From NCBI GenBank assembly GCA_018342105.1, contig JAFIRS010002860.1, forward strand, positions 62,001 through 126,000: 64,000 nucleotides of DNA. Direction: 5' to 3'. The notes below the pieces were generated by a model that saw nothing but the letters and a program-made list of their open reading frames with translations, was not told the origin of the DNA and ran no database searches. A program made the position numbers and the translations under genes. Source of the stretch: Gonioctena quinquepunctata (lineage: Eukaryota; Arthropoda; Insecta; Coleoptera; Chrysomelidae). Below, in pieces: positions 35,201-45,297 of the stretch; the first letter of the stretch is position 1, and every line of letters begins with the position of its first letter.

Positions 35201-35840
35201 ATGTCTACTGCTGAACATCCGCAAGACAAGAACCACGGCCCTACATCCGCAGTCCGATGGAATGGTGAAACGGATGAACAGGACGATCAACCGCCACTTG
35301 TCCAAGGTTGTCTCTGACCATCAAAGAGACTGGGACCAGTATCTTCATTTGTTCCTGATGGCCTATCGATCCGCAGTACACGAGTCAACCGGTCAAACTC
35401 CTGCTAGTATTATAATGGGCCGAGAACTGCGATTGCCTTGTGACCTGAAGTTTGGGATACCGCCAGGACAAGACACTGCGGGAGAGGACTATGTCAGCAA
35501 ACTTCGGCAGAGAATGGACGACATCCACGAACGAGTCCGGTTGAACATCCAGAGTGCCAGCGATAAAATGAAGAAGACCTATGACATCAAGGCCGACGCT
35601 GGAGGGTTTAAGGTTGATGACCTGGTTTGGCTGTACAACCCCAAACGTCGTCGTGGACTATCACCAAAGTTGCGGAACTCGTGGGAAGGCCCGTATAAAA
35701 TCGTGAAAAGGATAAACGACCTTGTGTACCGAATCCATAAGCCACCCCGAGGGAAACCAAGGGTCGTCCATTTCAACAGGTTGGCCCCTTACGCTGGAAA
35801 CCATGACCAAGTTCGCACCCTGCCACCGGGGATGATATGA
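32251..35840 (+). pseudogene. Gypsy pol: protease, reverse transcriptase, RNase H, integrase
   Basis: Protease: CTMLLDTGATRTILG (32350). Reverse transcriptase: PWSSPVVLVKKKDGSTRFC, FSTLDLKSGYWQVEL, MPFGLCNAPATFERL and the catalytic LVYLDDIIVVG (33610). RNase H: LDTDASNVGLGAVLSQ (34065), RRELLAVVKG. Integrase: zinc-binding HDGVAGEHLG...CRKCAVC (34770-34895), IDIAGPFPVSDHGY (first Asp), LHSDQGRNFESNLF (second Asp), and HPQSDGMVKRMNRT, where the expected catalytic Glu is Lys. Shifts occur near 33475, 33845, 34015, 34060, 34260 and 34700. The last frame (34689-35840) ends ...LPPGMI and its stop overlaps the next ORF. Lys in place of Glu means the integrase of this copy would be inactive. Confidence 0.9.
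34012..34036 (+). repeat. Short duplication of downstream pol sequence
   Basis: ATCCAGGAGGGACAGGAGAA and the following GGTC occur here and again at 34117-34141, where they fit the RNase H coding sense. The upstream copy interrupts the reading frame between RT and RNase H. It looks like a templated insertion of about 23 bases. Confidence 0.85.
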
Positions 35841-36320
35841 CGTTCGAGAAGTTTAGTCCTTGTATTCAAACGGGCAGAAGGTTCTACATGGGGTTACTAG
35901 GAGAGGAGTCACGAGACCCTTTCGAGGTGCCTGCTGACTACGCACTAGCGCACTGTGTGGCAGAAGATCTTCGAATGTCCAGGGGCATCGCCGTAGTGTT
36001 TTCCAAGAAATTTGGTCAACTCCAAACACTGCGGGAGCAGAATCCAGAAGTTGGTGGGGTGCTACAGTTGAAGAAAGGCCAGAGAAACATCTACTACCTA
36101 GTTACCAAGAGGCATTTCCAAGATAAACCGTCCCATGAAGATGTTGGAAGAGTCTCACCAAAGCTGAGAGATCTATGGTACCAGAATCTGGTGGACTAGC
36201 AATTCCAAATTCCGGGGATTGATGGGTTGGACGGGGAGTCAAGAAGTATGCTGGAGGCGATATTCAGGATCCAGCGGCGTCAAGATTTTGGTTTGCTGTA
36301 ACCCTTCCACGCCGGTCATG
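35837..36320 (+). pseudogene. Macrodomain ORF (TARG1/OARD1-like ADP-ribosyl hydrolase) of the Gypsy element
   Basis: The ATG at 35837 overlaps the pol stop (ATGA). The 120-codon frame to 36199 has DYALAHCVAEDLRMSRGIAV, VFSKKFGQLQ, GVLQLKKGQRNIYYLVTKRH and KPSHEDVGRVSPKLRDLW. This is the order of the TARG1/OARD1 class of macrodomains, which bind ADP-ribose and remove it from proteins or from O-acetyl-ADP-ribose. The Lys of LVTK matches the catalytic Lys of that class. After an in-frame TAG (36197-36199) the same frame continues with QFQIPGIDGLDGESRSMLEA, where the Asp of GLD matches the catalytic Asp. A shift then leads to SSGVKILVCCN, matching the final strand. Full length would be about 155-160 residues, close to the family. 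It lies between pol and the 3' LTR, in the position where envelope genes occur in other Gypsy elements. Confidence 0.82.
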
Positions 36321-36434
36321 AAGACCGTGGAGGTTACTTCCATCGAACTTCACGGTGCAAATATGGGGAGTCATGCAGATATCGTCACATTCCAGGATGA
36401 CATTTCGGGACGAAAATGTCTTAAGAAGGGGCAA
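36321..36434 (+). other. 3' untranslated region and purine tract of the macrodomain Gypsy
   Basis: No further conserved coding sense is evident. The run TTAAGAAGGGGCAA directly before the LTR is the likely polypurine tract priming plus-strand synthesis. Confidence 0.7.
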
Positions 36435-36768
36435 TGTAACGAACCTAGGCCGGACCTTTTCGCCTCACGCGTTGCCATCGACAACGATGATGTCACCCCC
36501 GGAGATATTCGAGAACAATCCCCGTCGCACTGCCGCGGAAAACAACGGTCAATATTGAAATAACTGGAACATGCTGTTTGCCAACCGCCAGAATTGGAAA
36601 CATCGAGAATTCTGTAACGGAGATAAATAGGCAATCCTCAAGAGGGAGTCCCAGTCTGAGCAGCCGATAACGTCGAGCGATACAGTGGCGTAGTTAGTAA
36701 TATGAATTAGTTGTAAATTTAAGTGTGAAATAAATTAGTAAAACCAAGTTAAGTTTATTTACGTTACA
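36435..36768 (+). repeat. 3' LTR of the macrodomain Gypsy
   Basis: 334 bp, same ends as the 5' LTR. By eye about eight differences from the 5' LTR (for example near 36458, 36520, 36558 and 36716). It is followed by the ATAT target duplication. Confidence 0.95.
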
Positions 36769-37141
36769 ATATTATAGATACTCGAATAGACAATGCACTC
36801 AATGAGAAAAATACAAACTAATAAAGTACTTTATTCAGACTCCTTTAATTTTAGTATAATACTGTAAATTCAATATTGAACTTTTATTTTATTTTTTTGG
36901 GTGTACTCGTTTTTATTTGCCTTTTTATTTTATTTCTTTCTTACTCTTTCATAACATTTTTAATTTTTATTCCAACAATGTAACATTGTTGTAGATGAGT
37001 TATTTTAATCTTTGATTTTATTTGATTGCACATAAGGAGTAATTCAGGTCAATGGAGACCTATTCAAATTACTTTGAATATATTTTTTTGTTATTTTTAT
37101 GATTTCTAGTATAAATTCAAGCTTTTACGGGCCGGGGGAAG

Positions 37142-37707
37142 TGTCATGAAGCATAAATTTATTCAATCCAAAATTTAAATGTTTCCTCTTCTAAAGGCCA
37201 CAAGGGCATTTCAGTTCCTGTCCTGCACTCGTTTGTATCTCATAATAAAATCAATACCCTGTATAGAACATTGCAGATAGAAATAGCAGGAACTGAGGTG
37301 TTGAATGACATTAATTCAACTCAAATATTTTAGGAAGGAATGACCTGTGGAGAGGGGCATTCATTGTGGAGTTTTGATGATAATTGATGAGAAGAACAGT
37401 TAGTTGATCGCGAGTTTTAATCGATAAAACATCGAAAATAATCGGCGGATGACACTTCTCCCTATGGCACCCAAAATGGATATTACAATGTAAGTACTTT
37501 GTTTTCACTATTGCCCATTCATTTTGATGAATCTTTATTTTTTAAATATGTCTTTTACCTAATCGACTTCACCTCTATTCTCGCAGCCGCACTGCAAGGG
37601 GAACAATTCAGGGTTGTTAAAGTTAAAAGGGGTTCGAGTGGCCGATAGTGATCATGGCTATTCTCGATATTGGAATATGTGTTGTGGCCTTGAAAAAAGT
37701 CCCGACA
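37142..37707 (+). repeat. 3' LTR of the outer LTR element (566 bp)
   Basis: Starts TGTCATGAAGC directly after the purine tract ACGGGCCGGGGGAAG (37127-37141). Ends in GACA followed by the ATAT target duplication. Confidence 0.75.
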
Positions 37708-37711
37708 ATAT

Positions 37712-38428
37712 TGATTCCTTTGATAAATTCAATGAAACGAGTCTCCTTCCCTCTATTGAATTTTTTTTTTCAATAAACTCACCGAAAAACAATACGACAG
37801 AGCCCAAAAAGTGTGGTCTGAATTCAACTGTACAACTTGGGGGGAATATATCGATTTATACATGAAAAGTGATATTCTCCTCCTAACCGATGTCTTCGAA
37901 AAATTCCGCAACAGAAGTCATGAAACTTATGGTCTCGACTCTGCACATACATATACTCTCCCGGGTTATACTTGGCAGTGTATGTTGTACTATACTAAAC
38001 AAGAACTTGAACTTTTAACAGATGTGGATATACTGAGGATGATAGAGAGTGGCATAAGAGGTGGTCTCAGTCAGATTTGTTCAAAACGGATAGCAAAAGC
38101 AAATAATCGATATCTCCCAGACCTCAATCCCTTCGAAACAGAAATATCTAATGTATTTTGATATTAATAACCAGTATGGTTGGGCTATGAGTTAGGCTCT
38201 TCCCTTTGGGTCTATCCCAACATTGATGTCACCTCTATTCCCGATGATGCGGACAAAGTTTACATTCTTGAAGTTGATCTCGAATATCCCCAAAATCTTC
38301 ACGATTGTCACAAGCATATTAATCCCAAAACCGGGAACCCTTCGTTATTCTCCTCTGAACCTACTAAACTAATGGCTACTCTTCATCCCAAGAAAAATAT
38401 GTCATTCATTACGTTAACCTAAAACATC
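37712..38428 (+). pseudogene. Polinton-like DNA polymerase B, third exonuclease motif and palm start (piece 3)
   Basis: It resumes with IDSFDKFNETSL. After a shift in a T-run near 37770 comes EYIDLYMKSDILLLTDVFEK (third exonuclease motif), then AHTYTLPGYTWQCMLYYTKQ, DILRMIESGIRGGLSQ, FDINNQYGWAM-like (38160; first polymerase motif) and VYILEVDLEYPQNLHD. It ends at a 14-bp target duplication (38429-38442) of the inserted I-type LINE, at codons IHRVLQ. Confidence 0.85.
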
Positions 38429-38634
38429 CATAGAGTTCTCCAGATTTTTCTACGGATTTGATGCTTGATGTTTGACGAGTTCGGACGTGTGTCAGCAATC
38501 GGCGAAACAAAAAAAAAGCAAACTACGATTAGGATCAGTGATGACACACAATCGATAACAATGCTACCAGTATTCAACAAAGACGCTCGGTAGCCGAGAA
38601 TCGTAATTTACAAACCAAAAGGTCTTATAGGGAG

Positions 38635-39030
38635 GTGGCCAAATCCACCCCAAAGAAAAGGTTAATGTCAGAATCAGGTTTTAGAGGTTTTGAATCCACT
38701 TCTCAAGAAATAAACACATCCCCTTCAACATCTAAACAATCTAATGACAAACCCAGGTCAATCTACAGTTTTCTTTCACAGCCCCATACTCCCATAACTA
38801 GAGAAGGAACAATTTTATCAAAGCCTTTTAGTGCATCGCAAACATATAATCAGCCTAACAATAGTGCCTCGTATAATAGATCAAATGACGACAGAGTAAA
38901 AGAATTTTACAATAACTTTATGCAATTTCCAGAAGATTTCAGGTTAAAGCTTAGAGAGTTGATAAACACAAGCTACCAGCTTTCTAAGCTACCTCATGAT
39001 ATTGATAGTGTAGGTTCAAACTTAACTTAA
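38635..39030 (+). CDS. I-type LINE ORF1-like protein, no zinc knuckles seen
   Basis: A 131-codon frame starting MAKSTPKKRLMSESGF, rich in Ser, Thr, Asn and Pro, ending in a short helix (VKEFYNNFMQFPEDFRLKLR). It sits at the ORF1 position before the endonuclease. It lacks the CCHC knuckles usual in I-element ORF1, so it may be truncated or of a different kind. The true start may be upstream, since the frame is open before the first ATG. Function is not recognised from sequence. Confidence 0.5.
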   Translation: MAKSTPKKRLMSESGFRGFESTSQEINTSPSTSKQSNDKPRSIYSFLSQPHTPITREGTILSKPFSASQTYNQPNNSASYNRSNDDRVKEFYNNFMQFPEDFRLKLRELINTSYQLSKLPHDIDSVGSNLT

Positions 39031-39099
39031 ATAGTACATTCAACCACTAATACATACTAATAATAAGTAAGGAAAAGGAAAAAAAAATGGCTACAATTT

Positions 39100-40186
39100 T
39101 TTTTTAATTATACAATGGAACATTAGAAGCGTTAATTCTAATAGAAGCAATCTTATAAATTTAATTCGAGATGAACAACCACATATTATCTTACTAAACG
39201 AAACTTTTCTGAAACCCAACTATACATTTTTTATAAAAAATCACAATATTGTACGCATGGATAGACAAGATATGTTGGAGAACACCAATAAAAATCATGG
39301 CGGAGGTATAGCAACCCTTGTCAGGAGGGACATAAAATTCGAACAGGTCCACGTACCTATGAGATATCAAACGAAAGACTTTCAGATCATCATTGTGAAA
39401 TATAATAACATAAACATTATGAATATTTATTCAACGCCTCAGAATAAATTATCTACCCAATGTTTTGACCAAATTATGAAAAATCTTGAAGGCCCTTCGA
39501 TCTTAATGGGAGATTTCAACTCCCATCATCTTTTATGGGGAAGCTCTCACTGTGACAGAAACGGAAGGACAATAATCGAAATGATTTCAAATCACAATCT
39601 TGTTATACTAAATGATGGAACGCCAACACGTTTATCAAATCCGAATGAAAACCCCAGTCCTCTTGACCTAACATTAGTGTCTAGTGAACTAGCACACAGA
39701 ACATCATGGGAGGTACTGAAAGACTGTGGCAACAGCGATCATTTTCCTACAGTTTGCCAACTCAACGGAGGTATACCGGTTTCACAAACAAACACAAATA
39801 ATAATACAATAGTCAAACGATTGTACAATAAAGCTGACTGGGAATTATATCATAGGGAAATAATACTGTCATGTCAGGATAACTTAGATAACATGAACTA
39901 TGGTGCATTGGTTGGTGTGATCAACGATGCTGCTGATATTGCAATACCACAAAAAATAAATAGCAATATAAATTATTCTAAAAAAGTAGAATGTCCCTGG
40001 TGGGATGCAGAGTGCTCAAATAAAATCAAAGAACGCAAAAACGCAATAAATTTGTTCAAAATCAACCCCACAATTGAAAATTACCTACTTGCTAAGAGAA
40101 CAATTGCAGTAAGCAGAAAATATCTGAAACAAAAAAAAGAAATCAAAGTTTATGAGTTTTTGTTCCTCCTTGAACAGGGAATCTAA
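39100..40186 (+). pseudogene. I-type LINE ORF2, AP endonuclease domain
   Basis: QWNIRSVNSNRSNLINLIRD and IILLNETFL lie upstream of the 39257 ATG. Then GGGIATLVRRDIKFEQV, MNIYSTPQNK, GPSILMGDFNSHHLLWGSSH, LDLTLVSSELA and NSDHFPTVCQL: the catalytic GDFN and SDH motifs are intact. The domain nicks the target DNA. The frame shifts near 40170 into the RT region. An ATG-less upstream start is due to a shift in the A/T-runs near 39090. Confidence 0.8.
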
Positions 40187-41500
40187 TCCTTCACATGTGT
40201 GGAGGACTGTTAGAAAATTCAGTTCAATTCATCAAGGAAAACCTATTAAGACCCTCCCAGATCGAAATATATGTCTAAATATTTTGGATGACTTATCAGT
40301 ATGCCATATTGACCCGGAATTTCACCTAACAGTAGCAAATGAATACTCAAAACCATTCAATATCAACGAACTAAGTAACGTCCTATCAAATAGAAAACAG
40401 TCAGCACCAGGTATAGACAACATAACCTATAACATGATAACAAACCTACCACTTTCAGTTAAATACAAAATGCTTGAAATTTTCAACAACTGCTTAGAGG
40501 GGGGATAAATTCCTCACCAATGGAGGGAATATCTAATTGTTGCGTTCGTCAAACCTAACAGAGGCCCACTTTTAGTAAATAGCTGCAGAGCCATCGTTTT
40601 AGCTTCATGTATAGGCAAGGTGTTAGAAAACATGATAAAGAATAGACTGGAATGGTGTGCGGAAAATAGACAAACATTCTCCCCAGACCAAACGGGATTC
40701 AGAAAAGGACTGAGCACCTACAATAATGTTGCACAATTAGTCACGTACACACAACTAGCGTTTAGTAATAAGGAAGAGGTATTGGCGGTATTTTTAGACA
40801 TTAAAGCTGCTTACGATCACGTTAATATTAGTATATTATATAAGTATCTCAGAGAAATGGAAACCACAAAATTAGCCAATCTTATTGTTAGGTTACTCGG
40901 GAATAGACAAACATTCATTAAAGACAGTGATGAAAACATCTGGGGCCCAAGGCTTCTAACAACGGGTATCCCACAAGGATCCCCATTGAGTCCACTATTG
41001 TTCAATATATACATAAGATCATTGTACGAAGCCATACCAGACGATTTCATTCTAATGGTCCTATGCGGATGACCTCACACTTCTTGTTAAGGGTAAGAAT
41101 ATTCAAAGTATGACCGAAGTAATGAATGAAACCCTCAACAAAATAGCAATATGGATGCAAAAACATAATTTTGAAATATCGGTGGAAAAAAGCGAAAGCA
41201 TTTGGCTCACCAAAGACAACAGATCACGAAATGCAATTCCTCCTTTACCGTTACTTTTATAAGGACCAAAATATTCCGTATAAAAATCATGTTAAGTACC
41301 TTGGGTTCTACATCACTCAAAATTTAAACTGGGGCATGCACATAGATCATATCAAATCTAAAGCGCTCAAAGGGATTAACATTATGAGATCTTTTTGCCG
41401 AGTGTGGTGGGGGACAGATCCAGCTACCCTACAAATGGCTTATAATGGACTCGTTAAATCTCATTTAGATTATGGATCAATATTCCTTAAACCTTCCCCG
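40187..41500 (+). pseudogene. I-type LINE ORF2, reverse transcriptase domain
   Basis: SNRKQSAPGIDNITYNMI (40390), a stop at 40506, then GFRKGLSTYNNVAQLVTYTQ, VFLDIKAAYDHV, TGIPQGSPLSPLLFNIYI. The catalytic SYADDLTLLVKG is at about 41055-41090 in a shifted frame. A thumb-like part follows (NHVKYLGFYITQNLNWGMHI). The catalytic residues are present, but the shifts near 41050 and 41165 inactivate this copy. Confidence 0.82.
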
Positions 41501-41899
41501 ATAAATAACCTAAAACAACTGGATACAGTACAATATCAGGCCCTCCGGGTGATCACTGGATGCATGAGATCAACACCAACCAATGCACTATTAGCAGAAA
41601 CTTCAGAAATTTCTCTTGAATACAGGAGACAATGGTTGGCATGTAAATTTATAACGAAGAATTTTTCATACGACAATCATTCACTTATTAACAACCTAAC
41701 AACTCTAAAACTACACTGTCAACAAAACTCGGGATACTGGTACTGGAAAGCCACTCCTTACCTAGTAGAGGCAATCAGTATGTTGAACCCATACAAAAAT
41801 GATATTTATCACAATGAAAAATTTCCATGTTTTGAATTCAGTTTTGACTTACAGCTATGGTCGGTGCCTTGTATCAATCTTAATATGAAAAATCAAAAC

Positions 41900-42064
41900 C
41901 AGCATAACGAACTTGTGTTTAAACAGGTTACCCAAAATTTTTCAGACTCCTACACTTTCGTATATACAGACGCATCCAAAAACAACATTGGCAATACAGA
42001 AGAAAAAACAGGGATTGGAGTATGCATACCTAAAATCAATTATTCTTTTTTCTCCCGGGTACCA
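41900..42064 (+). pseudogene. I-type LINE RNase H, N-terminal part
   Basis: FVYTDASKNNIGNTEEKTGI carries the first catalytic Asp of RNase H. The frame reaches SFFSRVP at the 14-bp duplication TCTCCCGGGTACCA (42051-42064), where a Jockey-type LINE is inserted on the opposite strand. Confidence 0.85.
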
Positions 42065-42618
42065 TCAATCAATCAATAAAATTTATTTTCTATATATACA
42101 AATCATTCAAACTTAGAACTACTATATACAATGTACATGTGGGTACTCCTTTCTTGTTCCTCTTCCTGGTGGTGGTGTAGAGGGAAAGGAGTTTGGCATA
42201 GGAGTGGAGAAGAGTTTTTTTTTTTTTTTTTTATACCGCCATCTTGCCCTCCCTAGGGGGCGAAGGGGCAGCCCCTGCTGGTGTTAGCAGGTAGCCATTA
42301 GTAAACATGTTAGTCTTGGTTTTTCTGACAATTCCGTTTTTAGGACGCCTCCTACTTTAGTGTATGCGTCTTTCTATTTTTTGACCTGACTCAGTAATTA
42401 TAGTACTGTTATCATTCCTATTTTGCAACTGACGATGTTCTTATACTGGAAAAGTTGTTATTAAAAAACCAGCTTAAAAAATTATAGATTTTCTGTAATT
42501 CCCGCAATCTGGGGTTTTCCTGTAGCTGTTTTCTTGTTCTAAGATTATACGATTGAACTTTAGATTAAATTAGAATTAAATTGTGTTTATGATCATCCTA
42601 CCGCTGCATTGTGGTTGG
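42065..42618 (-). other. 3' UTR of the Jockey-type LINE
   Basis: Non-coding. It includes a T-run at about 42216-42233 (+ strand) and ends in the TTGA-type terminal repeat at 42065-42079. Confidence 0.6.
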
Positions 42619-45297
42619 TCATTGTTCCAGTTCATGGTACAGTTCCAAATTTTGGTAGATGACCCCGTGCTTCCTGGGGTGATTGACTCGGATACTAGTG
42701 ATACCTGCCGTAAGCGGACTCTTGGGTATGTGGTATCTGTAAAATTTATCAGATATCTTATTAATGAAATCCGTGATTTTCCCAACATTAGCTAGTTCGC
42801 GCAGTTCGTCGAGTCTGATGTTTTCTATTACTATTAGTAACGATACGCAGTGCTTTGTTTTGCACCTTCCAGCCTCATTAACTGGGTTTTGCAAGACTGC
42901 AGAACACTGGACTGGCGTATGTCATTGCCGTCTGATGACTTGTTTTATAGAGTCGAAGCTTGTTCTCCTGTGACAGGTTGGAGTTGCGTGCAATGGGGAT
43001 ATGTGCGGCTGATGGCCGCCGCTCCCTGCAACGCCAGCGATATGTGTCCATGCAAGTACATCCGCCTGTCCAGTTGCACTCTAGAGTATCTCACTGAGGG
43101 CCTCTCTGTCACTTGACTATTTTCAATCTTTACCTTCCCAAGGATCTTCACGTTAGTTCGCTTCCTTGTGAAGTTAACGACCTCCGTTTTATTGGGATTT
43201 AGTTTAATTTTATTCTTCCTCAGATATGGTATGACCAACCGATCCAGATGAATCTGGAGCTGTCTGGACCACTTCGCTATAGAACGAGTGGGCATAGATC
43301 GCGGTACCATCCGCGAACATAGCCGTATTCCGTCCGAGCGAAGGTCGGAAAGTCACTGGTATACAAGGAATACAAAATCGGTGACAGCAAGACCCGTGGG
43401 ACCCCTCCGACTGTCTGTTCCGGCGAACTAGTACCATTCACGTTTACACAAAGGTCCGCCCCGACAGGAAACGACTCTAGTACTTTGATGAGGTATAAAG
43501 GCATGTCTGCCTCTGCCATTTTGGTGATCAATCCGTCTGTCCAGACCGTATCCGAATGCTTTTGCGTGTCCAACAGGACCATGACTGTGTTCTGGTCCCT
43601 GTGGAAAGGCCTCTTTCACCCATGGACAACCCAGCTTGAGGGGTCGTAGAGTGACCCTCCTAAACCCGAACTGCACTGGTGGGATGTTTTTTTGCTCTTC
43701 CTCAAAGTCCACAACACGCTTTAAGATAATCTTGTCCACCACCTTGGCCACCACACTGAGGAGTGAGATGGGCCTATAGCTGTCAAGGTGGTTTCGGTTT
43801 TTACCCGCTTTAAGGAGGGGAATGACTTCCGCTTTTTTAAGACAATCTGGATAATGTTGCCACTTTAGGATTGCGTTTATTATATAAATCAGCTGGACCA
43901 GTGATTTTCTCGGGAGGTTCTTGATCAGAACGGCATCCAACTTGTCTAGCCCTGGTGCTTTATTCCTAGGGATTTTCTGATGACCCCAGAACCTCGTCAT
44001 ATCCCGTTAGGGCCTTTTGAACTATGCGGGTCCCAGCCTTACCCCCGGTGTTTCTCTAATAATTTTGGCTCTATCAGTTATTCTTGAATGTTCCGGCGTA
44101 CTATCAAGCTCCGTTGTGTGAACCCCGCTGAAGTACTCTCCAAACAACTTAGCTTTTTCCACCGGCTCTGCCACCGAACGCCCGGGTCCAGTCACTATGG
44201 CTGGAATAGGTTCCCTTTTTCTTTGGAATCTTTTTGCCATGTCCATAGTGGTGGTCCCGACATCGAGGTTCTCAAGTCTGCGATTCCACTTCTCGTTGGT
44301 GTTGGCGTTAATGAGATCCGTGATTTCTACCCCTAGTCTCATGAAATTGTCTTTATATTCTGGGTTTCTTGTTCGTTGCCATTTTTGCGTTCATTATTTT
44401 TAACTTGATAAGGTGTTTGATGTTTGGTGGAATCCGCAAACTTGTCACCCTCACAGTTATTTTTTCTGGTTGTCTTGTCCCTTGCTATCTGGATAGTTTT
44501 ATGAATATTTTGTTTCGTAGTTTATCTCGTCTTTAGATATCTCAGAATTAATGAATGTAATGTTATTTACTATCTTACGATACTCCTTCCAGTTCGTGCC
44601 GGAGTAGTCATATCTGATTTTTTCCGTCTTGCCATATTTGACTTGGTTTAGCCTAAAGAAAACCGGATTGTGATCTGATGTTAATTCATCTGCTACCTCC
44701 AGATCGCTCAAATCTGTTATATTTTTATGGACAACCAGATCTATAACTGTCGGCGACATGCCGTTAAAGGGGTAGTGAGTAGGTTCCTTACTACTCTCGA
44801 TGATAACTTCGTTGTCTAAGGAGTACCTCAGCAACGTTAACCCATTGGGGCTTGCCTTGGTCGGGCTGCCGTTCCACTCATTGTGCCTCGCGTTAAAGTC
44901 ACCGGCCAGTATTACCTTGTTCGCAACACTAAACAGATTGTCTAGATCGCGATCTTTGAATTTATTCCCTGGGGCGCTATACACTGAAAATAGGCACGTG
45001 CCATCGCTAAGTTCAATTCCCGCATGTTCGATATTCGAATTTTGCCGATGTATATCCGTATATGGTATATTATCCCTGATTAGGATAGCTACCCCCAGCG
45101 GCCCCTCGCCTCCCGGTCTGTCGGCCTGATGGTGGTAAATCCCTAAATTTCAAGTTATGGTCCTGTCGGAGTTTGGTCTCAGACAGAAGCATTACATCTA
45201 CCGAATGTTCGTGAATGAAGCTGCTGAGGAGCGCAAACTTCCCAGCAACTCCATTCGCATTAAACATACATGCCTTTATACCTCTATGTACCGCCAT
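42619..45297 (-). pseudogene. Jockey-type LINE ORF2: AP endonuclease and reverse transcriptase
   Basis: The start at 45297 (MAVHRGIKACMFNANGVAGK) is typical of Jockey ORF2. The endonuclease has DVMLLSETKLRQD, VILAGDFNARHNEWNG (44900) and SDHNPVFFRLN (44680). The RT has PGLDKLDAVLIKNLP (43950), YRPISLLSVVAKVVD, PVQFGFRR, then GVPRVLLSPILYSLYTSDFP (43400) and the catalytic box MFADGTAIYAH, where the second Asp of FADD is Gly. The C-terminus lies at 42894-42619. Six or more shifts. The Asp-to-Gly change alone would abolish polymerase activity. Confidence 0.82.

Larger units (their letters stand above)
30471..36768 (+). mobile_element. Gypsy LTR retrotransposon carrying a third, macrodomain-type ORF
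   Basis: 6,298 bp with LTRs 30471-30803 and 36435-36768, ATAT target duplication (30467-30470 and 36769-36772), a tRNA-Leu primer-binding site at 30806 and a purine tract at 36425-36434. Genes in order: gag (SAP-like motif, repeats, zinc knuckle), protease, reverse transcriptase, RNase H, integrase, then a TARG1/OARD1-like macrodomain ORF. The LTRs differ at about eight positions by eye, so insertion was fairly recent, yet the coding region has six or more frameshifts. It sits inside the outer LTR element. No envelope gene is seen. Confidence 0.92.
30165..37707 (+). mobile_element. Internally deleted LTR element, inserted in polymerase B, hosting a Gypsy
   Basis: It is bounded by TGTCATGAAGC at 30165 and ...CCCGACA at 37707, with ATAT on both sides (30161-30164 and 37708-37711). 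Removing it rejoins the polymerase frame. The 3' LTR is 37142-37707, preceded by a purine tract. The 5' LTR survives only as its first 116 bp, followed by an inverted LTR fragment. Apart from the nested Gypsy, only about 400 bp of internal sequence remain, without recognisable genes. TG...CA ends and a 4-bp duplication suit a Gypsy-type integrase. Confidence 0.75.

Noticed and set aside
35837..36199. Macrodomain ORF as an independent host gene
   Set aside because: It lies inside the LTRs of the Gypsy element, overlaps the pol stop by four bases and shows no introns or separate promoter.
35837..36434. Envelope gene in the macrodomain Gypsy
   Set aside because: No signal peptide, transmembrane segment or furin-type site is seen between pol and the 3' LTR; the space is taken by the macrodomain ORF.
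36219..36563. Separate 114-codon gene after the macrodomain ORF
   Set aside because: Its middle part (SSGVKILVCCN) is the frameshifted end of the macrodomain; the rest has no recognisable homology and runs into the LTR.
31233..36634. Open frames on the - strand of the macrodomain Gypsy
   Set aside because: Shadows of gag/pol codons on the other strand; no independent motifs.
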